Source: Pontimonas sp.
GTDB lineage: Bacteria; Actinomycetota; Actinomycetes; Actinomycetales; Microbacteriaceae
Length of the DNA: 10,329 nt
Reading direction: 5' to 3'
Assembly: GCA_017852615.1 (NCBI GenBank)
Contig: JAFMKX010000004.1
Span: 34,958 to 45,286, forward strand
The notes under the pieces are model-generated. The model had not been told where the DNA came from, made no database searches, and saw only the letters and a list, made by a program, of their open reading frames with translations. Shown here piece by piece: positions 4,866 to 10,329 of this stretch; positions within the stretch are counted from its first letter, which is position 1; every line of letters begins with the position of its first letter. The translations under genes were made by a program, and so were the position numbers.

Positions 4866-6167
4866 ATGGGTGATGTTGCGCTGAGTTCCCAGCAATCAGA
4901 GGTGCTGGAGCGCATCGAGAACTCGTCAGACCACGTTTTTATTACCGGTAGGGCTGGCACGGGAAAAACCACTCTTCTGCAGGCTTTTGTCGAAAACACC
5001 GCCAAGGTTGTTGCCGTGTCTGCCCCCACGGGCGTGGCGGCTCTCGCCGTCGGCGGCCAAACCATTCACTCTCTCTTGCGCCTACCGCTGGGGATTATTG
5101 GCAATCGTGAGCTTGGTTTTATCCCTAAAGAATCCCTCGCGGTGTTAGCCAACCTTGATGCGTTGGTTATTGATGAGGTCTCGATGGTTTCCGCTGATGT
5201 CTTGGATGCTCTGGATCGTCGTTTGCGCCAAGCCAAGCGAAAGAGAAACACCGCGTTTGGTGGAATCCAGCTCATCATGTTCGGAGATCCCTATCAGTTA
5301 GCTCCTGTCGTCTCGGGCCAAGCCGAAAAGGCTTACTACCAGGACCACTATCGATCGCCCTGGTTTTTCGACGCGAAAGTCTGGCGTGAGACCGAGATGA
5401 GCGTTCAGGAGCTCGACACCATCCATCGCCAGGCAGATTCAGAATTTCGTGCGGTACTCAACGCCCTTCGTGAAGGGCGCATGGAAGCCGAGATGGGCCG
5501 GATGCTCAATGAACACGGCCTGCGTCAACCAGAAGATCCTGAGCTCATCACGCTAGCCACCACCAATCAGGCGGTGACCCGGATTAATTCAGCCGCCCTC
5601 GAGGGACTTCCGGGTAAAGCCAAAATTGCGCATGCTGATATCGAAGGCGACTTTGGTTCCACGGCGGCCTACCCAGCAGATGATGAACTCGTGCTTAAAC
5701 CAGGGGCCAAAGTCATGTTCCTGCGCAATGACACCCAGGGAACCGATGGGCCGCGCTTTGTTAATGGCACCCTCGGCACCGTCGTCAAAATCACCGACAG
5801 CGTGATTGTTGATGTGGAGGGCGAAAGTATTCTGGTGGAGCCCGTGACGTGGGAAAAGGTGAAGTATGACTATTCGCCGACGACCAAAGTCCTGAGCCAG
5901 GACGTGGTGGCAGAATTTACCCAATTTCCCCTGCGTTTAGCCTGGGCGGTCACGATTCATAAGGCCCAGGGTAAAACTCTCGATGCGGCCGTCATTGACT
6001 TGGGCTCCCGGGCCTTTGCTCCGGGCCAAACCTATGTGGCCTTTAGTCGGCTCACCAGCCTGGAGGGGCTCTATCTCAAGCGACCGCTTACCCCGGCCGA
6101 CATCATCGTGGACGAACACGTGGTGCGGTTTATGAACGAAGATCGAGTGAGCAATCGACTGATCTAA
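4866..6167 (+). CDS. PIF1-like ATP-dependent DNA helicase (superfamily 1)
   Basis: A 433-residue helicase of the PIF1/RecD2-like SF1B group, expected to unwind DNA 5' to 3' at the cost of ATP. Motifs in order: LSSQQSEVLERI (6-17, Q-like region), Walker A GRAGTGKT (28-35), motif Ia SAPTGVAALAVGGQTIHSLL (52-71), Walker B LVIDEVSMV (100-108), motif III FGDPYQLAPV (139-148), LDTIHRQ (183-189), then in the C-terminal half WAVTIHKAQGKTLD (360-373) and TYVAFSRLTSLEGLYL (389-404). All are intact. The size fits the compact actinobacterial and bacteroidetes-type PIF1 relatives, without added nuclease domains. ATG 4866 is supported by AAGGAA 7 bases upstream and by a 17-base-spaced promoter. Its biological job in this group (for example resolving G-quadruplexes or replication stress) is not shown by the sequence. 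It is a single-gene unit ahead of the tRNA. Confidence 0.92.
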   Translation: MGDVALSSQQSEVLERIENSSDHVFITGRAGTGKTTLLQAFVENTAKVVAVSAPTGVAALAVGGQTIHSLLRLPLGIIGNRELGFIPKESLAVLANLDALVIDEVSMVSADVLDALDRRLRQAKRKRNTAFGGIQLIMFGDPYQLAPVVSGQAEKAYYQDHYRSPWFFDAKVWRETEMSVQELDTIHRQADSEFRAVLNALREGRMEAEMGRMLNEHGLRQPEDPELITLATTNQAVTRINSAALEGLPGKAKIAHADIEGDFGSTAAYPADDELVLKPGAKVMFLRNDTQGTDGPRFVNGTLGTVVKITDSVIVDVEGESILVEPVTWEKVKYDYSPTTKVLSQDVVAEFTQFPLRLAWAVTIHKAQGKTLDAAVIDLGSRAFAPGQTYVAFSRLTSLEGLYLKRPLTPADIIVDEHVVRFMNEDRVSNRLI

Positions 6168-6174
6168 CCCAGGC

Positions 6175-6199
6175 TTCGTCGCTGGTACGAGAGATTTTT
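6175..6199 (+). terminator. Possible weak terminator after the helicase gene
   Basis: TTCGT (6175-6179) and ACGAG (6187-6191) can pair as 5 bp (one G-U) around a 7-base loop, and the segment is followed by AGATTTTT. It lies 8 bases after the helicase stop. The stem is short, so confidence is low. Confidence 0.3.
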
Positions 6200-6202
6200 C
6201 AG

Positions 6203-6273
6203 AGCGAGTGACGGGAATCGAACCCGCGCCATCAGCTTGGGAAGCTGAAGTTCTACCATTGAACTACACTCGC
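6203..6273 (-). tRNA. tRNA-Gly, anticodon CCC
   Basis: Read on the minus strand, all cloverleaf parts are present in 71 bases. The acceptor stem GCGAGTG/CACTCGC pairs perfectly; the D arm is GTTC-AATGGTA-GAAC; the anticodon stem TCAGC/GCTGA encloses the loop TTCCCAA with anticodon CCC; the variable loop is TGGC; the T arm is GCGGG-TTCGATT-CCCGT with one G-U pair; the discriminator base is T. CCC decodes GGG glycine codons. The 3' CCA is not encoded (CTG follows), so it must be added by the CCA-adding enzyme. The gene faces away from dcd, and 57 bases between them must hold both promoters. Confidence 0.95.
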
Positions 6274-6294
6274 GAGACCCCGCTGGCAGGGTGC

Positions 6295-6324
6295 TTCATT
6301 GTTGATTGCCCAGTCTACTAGTCT
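6295..6324 (+). promoter_or_regulatory. Promoter of dcd, placed for a leaderless mRNA
   Basis: TAGTCT (6319-6324) is a TANNNT -10 box ending 6 bases before the GTG start at 6331. TTCATT (6295-6300) is a possible -35 element with an 18-base spacer. No Shine-Dalgarno sequence lies between the box and the start codon. Confidence 0.5.
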
Positions 6325-6330
6325 GGTGAT

Positions 6331-6915
6331 GTGCTGCTTTCAGATGGCGATATCCGCAAAGAGCTTGAGTCTGGTCGTGTTGGACTGGAACCGTTGGATT
6401 TATCGATGGTGCAGCCCTCCAGCATCGACGTTCGTTTAGACCGGTTTTTCCGCCTGTTTGATAACCACAAGTATCAACACATTGACCCGTCTCTGGACCA
6501 GCCAGATCTCACCAGGCTGGTGGAGGTCGAAGCACACGAGCCTTTTGTTTTGCACCCAGGCGAGTTTGTTTTAGGCGCCACCTATGAAGTGGTGACCCTG
6601 CCCGATGACGTTGCTGCTCGCCTCGAAGGCAAGAGCTCGTTGGGTCGTCTTGGTCTGCTCACGCATTCGACCGCAGGGTTTATCGACCCTGGCTTTTCAG
6701 GCCACGTCACCCTGGAGCTTTCCAACGTGGCCACCCTGCCCATTACGTTGTGGCCGGGGATGAAGATTGGCCAATTGTGCTTCTTCCGGCTCTCTTCACC
6801 GGCAGAGCACCCGTATGGATCGCAGAAGTACGGCAGCAGATATCAGGGCCAACGAGGGCCGACTGCGTCGCGTTCCTTCCAGAATTTTCACAAAACGGAC
6901 GTTTCTCAGCCGTAG
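6331..6915 (+). CDS. dcd: dCTP deaminase, probably the dUMP-forming type
   Basis: A 194-residue enzyme of the Dcd/dUTPase family that turns dCTP into dUTP and, in the actinobacterial type (EC 3.5.4.30), on to dUMP for thymidylate synthesis. Visible are MLLSDGDIRKELESG at the start, VQPSSIDVRLD (27-37), the conserved EGKSSLGRLGLLTHSTAG (99-116), FIDPGFSGHVTLELSN (117-132) with the catalytic glutamate E129, LWPGMKIGQL (140-149), and the nucleotide-covering tail YGSRYQGQRGPTASRS. The sequence follows the Mycobacterium tuberculosis bifunctional enzyme closely in these blocks, so I favour dUMP formation; the alternative is a monofunctional deaminase. The GTG start gives the family's standard N-terminus and lies 6 bases after a TAGTCT box, with no ribosome binding site. 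The end overlaps the convergent idi gene by 10 bases. Confidence 0.94.
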   Translation: MLLSDGDIRKELESGRVGLEPLDLSMVQPSSIDVRLDRFFRLFDNHKYQHIDPSLDQPDLTRLVEVEAHEPFVLHPGEFVLGATYEVVTLPDDVAARLEGKSSLGRLGLLTHSTAGFIDPGFSGHVTLELSNVATLPITLWPGMKIGQLCFFRLSSPAEHPYGSQKYGSRYQGQRGPTASRSFQNFHKTDVSQP

Positions 6916-7433
6916 TTGCCTACCCACTGGTCCATTTGGTCGACTAACCAGGGGCTAAAGATAAACGGTGTAGTCCCCACTGATTGCGCCAAATCCTGGG
7001 GATTGACCCATTCCCACTCGCATACTTCCTCGGCAACGGGCTGGGGATCAGTGCGCGTGTGGGCGACAAACACCGGACATACTTCGTTTTCCACAATGCC
7101 TGAGGCATCGACAGCTCGGTAGCGAAAATCGGGAAGCGCTTGCGTGATATCCGATAGCTCCAAACCCAATTCTTCCCGGGCGCGACGGCGGATCGCCTCT
7201 TCCATCGATTCACCCGGTCCTGGGTGTCCGCAGGCAGAGTTGGTCCAGACTCCGGGCCACGTCTTTTTCCCCAAAGCACGACGGGTAATCAGCACCTTGC
7301 CTTCGGGGTTGAAAATGTGACACGAAAAGGCCAAATGAAGGGGGGTGTCGGTGGTGTGGACGGTTGCTTTGTCGGCGGTGCCTATTTCATCACCTTGGTC
7401 ATCTAGCAAGATGACAAGCTCGGAGGTTTTCAT
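6906..7433 (-). CDS. idi: Isopentenyl-diphosphate delta-isomerase, type 1
   Basis: A 175-residue Nudix-fold enzyme that interconverts isopentenyl diphosphate and dimethylallyl diphosphate in the cytoplasm, supplying the starter for carotenoids and other isoprenoids. All residues known to matter in the Escherichia coli enzyme are present, one position later: metal ligands H26, H33, H70, E115 and E117, catalytic C68 in TNSACGHP, and the second acidic catalytic residue in ENEVCPVF (115-122). The Nudix-like box is GHPGPGESMEEAIRRRAREE (69-88). It is complete and of normal length. ATG 7433 gives the family's usual N-terminus; no strong ribosome binding site is visible, and TAGCGC, 9 bases upstream, may be its -10 box. 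It diverges from crtB across a 107-base gap, which ties it to carotenoid synthesis, and it converges with dcd, overlapping by 10 bases. Confidence 0.95.
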   Translation of the reverse strand: MKTSELVILLDDQGDEIGTADKATVHTTDTPLHLAFSCHIFNPEGKVLITRRALGKKTWPGVWTNSACGHPGPGESMEEAIRRRAREELGLELSDITQALPDFRYRAVDASGIVENEVCPVFVAHTRTDPQPVAEEVCEWEWVNPQDLAQSVGTTPFIFSPWLVDQMDQWVGNYG

Positions 7434-7540
7434 CGTGTTCTCGCGCTACTCTGCAAGGGTGAAATTGTGGACGAACCACCAACAGGCGGTCGTCGATAGC
7501 CTAGCCAACCAGGCGGGGAAAACTCTCGGGAAAGGGCATC
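7434..7540. promoter_or_regulatory. Divergent promoter region between idi and crtB
   Basis: These 107 bases must drive idi to the left and the crtB operon to the right. On the plus strand TAGCCT (7497-7502) could be a -10 box for crtB, though no good -35 partner is seen; on the minus strand TAGCGC is a candidate for idi. An imperfect dyad ACCACC-AACA-GGCGGT (7475-7490) lies in the middle and might bind a shared regulator. None of these is convincing alone. Confidence 0.35.
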
Positions 7541-8452
7541 GTGGCACTCGAGCTTGATACCCGAATAGATCTCTACACCAGTGTTGCGGAGGAGACCTCT
7601 GCCGCTGTCATCCAGCGCTATTCCACCTCCTTTGGGCTTGCTTCGAGATTGCTCGATTCCCCCATGCGCACCCACATCGCCAATTTCTATGCCCTGGTTC
7701 GCTTAGCTGATGAGGTAGTCGACGGCGTAGCCACGGAAGCGGGAGTTTCACTCACAGAAGCCGGTCGCCTTCTGGATGCGTTGGAAGCTGAGACCAAGCG
7801 AGCGATGAAGACCGGATACAGCACGAATTTGATTGTTCATGCCTTCGCTCATTCCGCCCGAGCCGTTGGCGTGGGCGAAGACTTGGTCACCCCGTTTTTT
7901 CATTCCATGCGGATGGATCTCACCGAAACCACCCACACCCCCGAGTCTTTTGCTGATTATGTTTATGGATCTGCCGAGGTGGTGGGCTTGATGTGTCTGC
8001 AGGCTTTTCTCGAGGGCACAGAAGTATCGCGTGAGGATAAAGCCACCATGGTGGCGGGAGCCAGAGCACTGGGAGCCGCTTTTCAGAAGGTCAATTTTTT
8101 GCGCGACCTCGGCGCTGATGTCCAGGCGTTGGGCAGGAGCTATTTTCCCGGGGTGAGCGTTGCCTCCCTTGATGAACAGACGAAACACCGCTTGCTCGAT
8201 GACATCGATGCTGATCTAGCTCAATCGGCCGCGGCACTTCCGTTGCTTCCGCCGGGTCCGAGAAGAGCTGTATCTCTTGCGCATGCTTTGTTTGCAGCGT
8301 TAGGTGAGCGCATTCGCTCCACCCCGGCACAGGTTTTACAAACCCAGCGCATCAGTGTTTCGGGTTTCTCCAAGGCTCTGCTGGCCCTGCGAGTTCTTGT
8401 TGGTTATGTCCCCCGCGCTCCGCGAAGCGCTCGAAAGGAAATCCATGTCTAA
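7541..8452 (+). CDS. crtB: Phytoene synthase
   Basis: A 303-residue prenyl-transferring enzyme that joins two geranylgeranyl diphosphates head to head to give 15-cis-phytoene, the first committed C40 carotenoid step. The two magnesium-binding aspartate motifs of the squalene/phytoene synthase family are intact: D57EVVD61 in FYALVRLADEVVDGV and D189LGAD193 in QKVNFLRDLGADVQ. YSTSFGLASRLL (27-38) matches the conserved substrate-binding start, and the SYFPG segment (200-204) is also typical. Length is normal. GTG 7541 is preceded by GGGAAAGGG (7528-7536), a close ribosome binding site. The stop overlaps the crtI start by 8 bases, so the two are translationally coupled. No GGPP synthase gene adjoins it, so the substrate must come from a gene elsewhere. 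Confidence 0.94.
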   Translation: MALELDTRIDLYTSVAEETSAAVIQRYSTSFGLASRLLDSPMRTHIANFYALVRLADEVVDGVATEAGVSLTEAGRLLDALEAETKRAMKTGYSTNLIVHAFAHSARAVGVGEDLVTPFFHSMRMDLTETTHTPESFADYVYGSAEVVGLMCLQAFLEGTEVSREDKATMVAGARALGAAFQKVNFLRDLGADVQALGRSYFPGVSVASLDEQTKHRLLDDIDADLAQSAAALPLLPPGPRRAVSLAHALFAALGERIRSTPAQVLQTQRISVSGFSKALLALRVLVGYVPRAPRSARKEIHV

Positions 8453-10031
8453 GTCTGTTGTGGTCATTGGTGGCGGAATTGGCGGGATGGCCACGGCCGG
8501 CTTGTTAGCCAAGGATGGATACCAGGTGACCCTGGTGGAAGCGCATGCCCGACTTGGTGGTCGTGCGGGGTTGTGGGAAAAGGATGGATTCCGCTTCGAC
8601 ACCGGCCCTTCGTGGTATTTGATGCCCGAGGTTTTTGATCACTGGTATCGCTTGATGGGCACCACCGCCGAAGAACACCTGACGCTGACAAAGCTGGACC
8701 CTGGTTACCGGGTGTATTTCGAGCCTGAGGGGAATGCGTCGTCAGAATTCGTGGATGTCCGAGCGAACCGAGAAGACAACTTGGCTTTGCTAGAGGAAAT
8801 GGAACCAGGTTCGAGAGCTTCTATGGAGAAGTATCTCGATTCGGCCGAGGAAACCTACACCATCGCCAAGGACTACTTTCTCTACACGTCATTCCAAGAC
8901 TTACGGCCCTTGTTGGTGCCCGCTGTTCTCAAGCGCATGGGAACCCTTGTTCGTTTATTGACCACGCCCATCATGACGTTTGCCAAGAAATACACTCGCA
9001 GCCCCCGTATCCAGCAGCTCTTGGGATATCCGGCCGTGTTCCTTGGCTCTAGTCCCTACATTGCGCCCAGCATGTTCCACCTGATGTCGCATCTGGATAT
9101 GCAAGATGGTGTGTTGTATGCCGAGGGTGGATTTACTCGGGTGATGGATTCGATGCGTGAGATTATCGAAGACCATGGAGTTACGGTTCTCACTAACTCC
9201 CGCGTGAGTGCCATCACCACCCAGAAATCGGGCGGCAATGCTAGTGCTACCGGCATTACCTTCCTTGATGCCCATGGCGATCGCCACAACCTGGTCGCCG
9301 ACATTGTCGTGTCCACGGCAGACCTGCACCACAGTGAGACCACCCTGTTGCCGCGAGAGCTACAGACGTATCCACAAAGCTGGTGGGATAAGAAGATTGC
9401 TGGGCCCAGCGCGGTGTTGATGTATTTGGGTATTAAGGGTGACGTTCCTGAGTTGTTGCACCACAGCTTGTTCTTCACTAAAGACTGGGATGACAATTTC
9501 ACCCGGATTTTTTCTAACCCTCCCACTGTGCCGAACCCTGCGTCTATTTATGTCTGCAAACCCAGCGCGACTGACTCCTCAGTAGCGCCTAAGGGCCACA
9601 CCAATATTTTTGTGTTGATGCCGATGCCTGCAGATATTTCCCTAGGCCACGGAGGCGTCGATGGTTCTGGCGATGCCATGGTCGAGGAAATCGCTAATCG
9701 CGGTATCGAACAAATTGCGAAGTGGAGCGGGTCCTCTGACTTCGCTGATCGCATTGTGCTGCGTCGAACTGTGGGACCGGCTGACTTTGCCCAGGACTTG
9801 GGTGCGTGGAAGGGAACAGCACTTGGCCCGGCCCACACCCTGACTCAGAGCGCTCTCTTCCGGGCGGGTAACTACTCGAAGAAGGTCGAGGGGCTTTACT
9901 ACGCCGGTTCCTCCACAATTCCCGGCATTGGATTGCCGATGTGTTTGATTAGCGCTGAAGTGTTGCTCAAGAGACTGCGGGGAGATGTGTCTACCGGGCC
10001 CCTTCCTGAGCCTTTGATGCCGGTGAACTAG
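8445..10031 (+). CDS. crtI: Phytoene desaturase (CrtI type)
   Basis: A 528-residue FAD-dependent desaturase that converts phytoene stepwise, normally to lycopene, at the membrane. The N-terminal dinucleotide-binding motif is VVVIGGGIGGMATAG (5-19), followed by the glutamate VEAHARLGGRAG (31-42) and the family block FRFDTGPSWYLMPEVF (49-64). The C-terminal CrtI signature YYAGSSTIPGIGLPM (485-499) is intact and is followed by a helix LISAEVLLKRL. Length is normal. ATG 8445 is chosen because it begins right at the flavin-binding fold, has AAGGA (8435-8439) just upstream and overlaps the crtB stop by 8 bases; the reading frame is open farther upstream to 8304, but those 47 residues lie inside crtB and do not look like CrtI. 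The close fit of its sequence to CrtI of yellow C50-carotenoid-forming actinobacteria is an impression, not a test. Confidence 0.95.
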   Translation: MSKSVVVIGGGIGGMATAGLLAKDGYQVTLVEAHARLGGRAGLWEKDGFRFDTGPSWYLMPEVFDHWYRLMGTTAEEHLTLTKLDPGYRVYFEPEGNASSEFVDVRANREDNLALLEEMEPGSRASMEKYLDSAEETYTIAKDYFLYTSFQDLRPLLVPAVLKRMGTLVRLLTTPIMTFAKKYTRSPRIQQLLGYPAVFLGSSPYIAPSMFHLMSHLDMQDGVLYAEGGFTRVMDSMREIIEDHGVTVLTNSRVSAITTQKSGGNASATGITFLDAHGDRHNLVADIVVSTADLHHSETTLLPRELQTYPQSWWDKKIAGPSAVLMYLGIKGDVPELLHHSLFFTKDWDDNFTRIFSNPPTVPNPASIYVCKPSATDSSVAPKGHTNIFVLMPMPADISLGHGGVDGSGDAMVEEIANRGIEQIAKWSGSSDFADRIVLRRTVGPADFAQDLGAWKGTALGPAHTLTQSALFRAGNYSKKVEGLYYAGSSTIPGIGLPMCLISAEVLLKRLRGDVSTGPLPEPLMPVN

Positions 10032-10040
10032 GGATTCCTT

Positions 10041-10329
10041 GTGTCTGTTGTGTATCTGGCGGCCCTCCTACTGTCTCTGACGGGATTAGGCCTGCTGGAT
10101 TACCGACACCGCCTTGCTGTGGGTAATGGCGCAGCAATCAAGACGCTGGTGATTGTGGGCGCCTCGGTGGCCTTTTTCCTTGTCTGGGATGTATTCGGCA
10201 TAGCCTCCGGTGTGTTTTTTCGCGGCGGGGGCCCGTGGATGACCGGAATTCTGCTCGCTCCGGAGCTTCCTCTTGAAGAAGTCTTCTTCCTTGCGGTGTT
10301 GAGCTATTCGACACTCCTGTCCTACCTCT
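10041..10329 (+). CDS. Lycopene cyclase subunit, heterodimeric small type (CrtYc/CrtYe-like), 5' part only
   Basis: The frame from GTG 10041 is open to the right edge and gives 96 residues; the end lies beyond the window. It starts MSVVYLAALLLSLTGLGLLD, a first membrane helix, then a second hydrophobic segment around TLVIVGASVAFFLVWDVFGI (35-54), the RGGGPWMTGI turn and PELPLEEVFFLAVLSYS, whose paired glutamates (EE) belong to the conserved PxE(E) motif of the CarR/CrtY-type small lycopene cyclases. These actinobacterial enzymes work as two small membrane subunits. Beta-ring (CrtYc/Yd) and C50 epsilon-ring (CrtYe/Yf) versions cannot be told apart from this part. AGGG (10030-10033) is a modest ribosome binding site. 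Nine bases separate it from crtI, so it belongs to the same operon. A partner cyclase subunit and possibly a lycopene elongase would be expected next. Confidence 0.88.
   Translation, partial: MSVVYLAALLLSLTGLGLLDYRHRLAVGNGAAIKTLVIVGASVAFFLVWDVFGIASGVFFRGGGPWMTGILLAPELPLEEVFFLAVLSYSTLLSYL

Noticed and set aside
4435..4884. Open frame of 149 codons on the plus strand opposite the unknown membrane protein
   Set aside because: The composition is low in hydrophobic residues with no domain, and it covers the promoter and start of the helicase gene. The minus-strand frame has a clear membrane segment and full gene-like length. I kept the minus-strand reading.
6277..6292. Small hairpin just upstream of the tRNA-Gly gene (minus strand ACCCTG-CCAG-CGGGGT)
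   Set aside because: The stem is short with a G-U pair and probably lies in the 5' leader removed by RNase P; I see no sign of a regulatory role.
8304..8444. Longer N-terminus for crtI starting at 8304
   Set aside because: These 47 residues lie inside crtB and precede the FAD-binding fold, which normally starts at the N-terminus. ATG 8445 overlaps the crtB stop and has a ribosome binding site.
9056..9526. Open frame of 156 codons on the minus strand inside crtI
   Set aside because: It is fully antisense to an intact crtI and has no recognisable domain or promoter.
1..10329. CRISPR arrays, insertion sequences, prophage genes or toxin-antitoxin pairs
   Set aside because: No repeated spacer-like units, transposase or phage motifs, or small paired genes were seen on either strand; the region is ordinary chromosomal gene content.

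Overview
The window looks like a chromosomal segment of an actinobacterium, most likely a Microbacteriaceae member. The evidence is the Zur protein with the FurB-type zinc ligand pattern, the actinobacterial CopD-CtaG fusion, the dUMP-forming type of dCTP deaminase, the PIF1-like helicase, and a CrtB-CrtI-CrtYc type carotenoid operon. By eye the base composition is moderate (roughly mid-50s % GC, not counted), below that of most soil Microbacteriaceae. Spacing is very tight, which fits the small-genome planktonic lineages of that family. No insertion sequence, phage gene, CRISPR array or other sign of recent transfer is visible, and no gap without a gene exceeds about 145 bases.

Layout. Bases 1-556 hold the tail of a metal (probably zinc) ABC transporter ATPase and the zinc-sensing repressor gene zur. 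After a 143-base gap with three inverted repeats comes rpmB-rpmG-rpsN (700-1412), three ribosomal proteins all in cysteine-poor, zinc-independent form, and then the HU gene (1483-1755) with a strong hairpin terminator. A large CopD-CtaG membrane fusion (1857-3863) for copper handling and cytochrome oxidase assembly converges on, and overlaps by 14 bases, an unrecognised single-pass membrane protein on the minus strand (3850-4797). A PIF1-like helicase (4866-6167) is read divergently from that protein. A tRNA-Gly(CCC) gene lies on the minus strand (6203-6273), divergent from dcd (6331-6915). The last part is a carotenoid locus: idi on the minus strand (6906-7433), overlapping dcd by 10 bases, and divergently crtB, crtI and the start of a lycopene cyclase gene that runs off the right edge.

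How the genes fit together. The left third reads as metal homeostasis: zinc uptake, the zinc sensor, and ribosomal proteins that need no zinc, followed by a copper/haem-copper oxidase assembly protein. The right third makes carotenoids from isopentenyl diphosphate: Idi supplies DMAPP, CrtB makes phytoene, CrtI desaturates it to lycopene, and the cyclase would form the rings. No geranylgeranyl diphosphate synthase gene lies in the window. Three genes (1857 +, 4797 -, 6331 +) share a TANNNT box exactly 6-7 bases before the start codon and lack a clear ribosome binding site, which suggests leaderless mRNAs.

I did not find a new defence, mobile or biosynthetic system. The most useful leads are the Zur/zinc-free ribosomal protein neighbourhood with its inverted repeats, the leaderless start pattern, the unknown membrane protein, and the undecided end product of the carotenoid genes.
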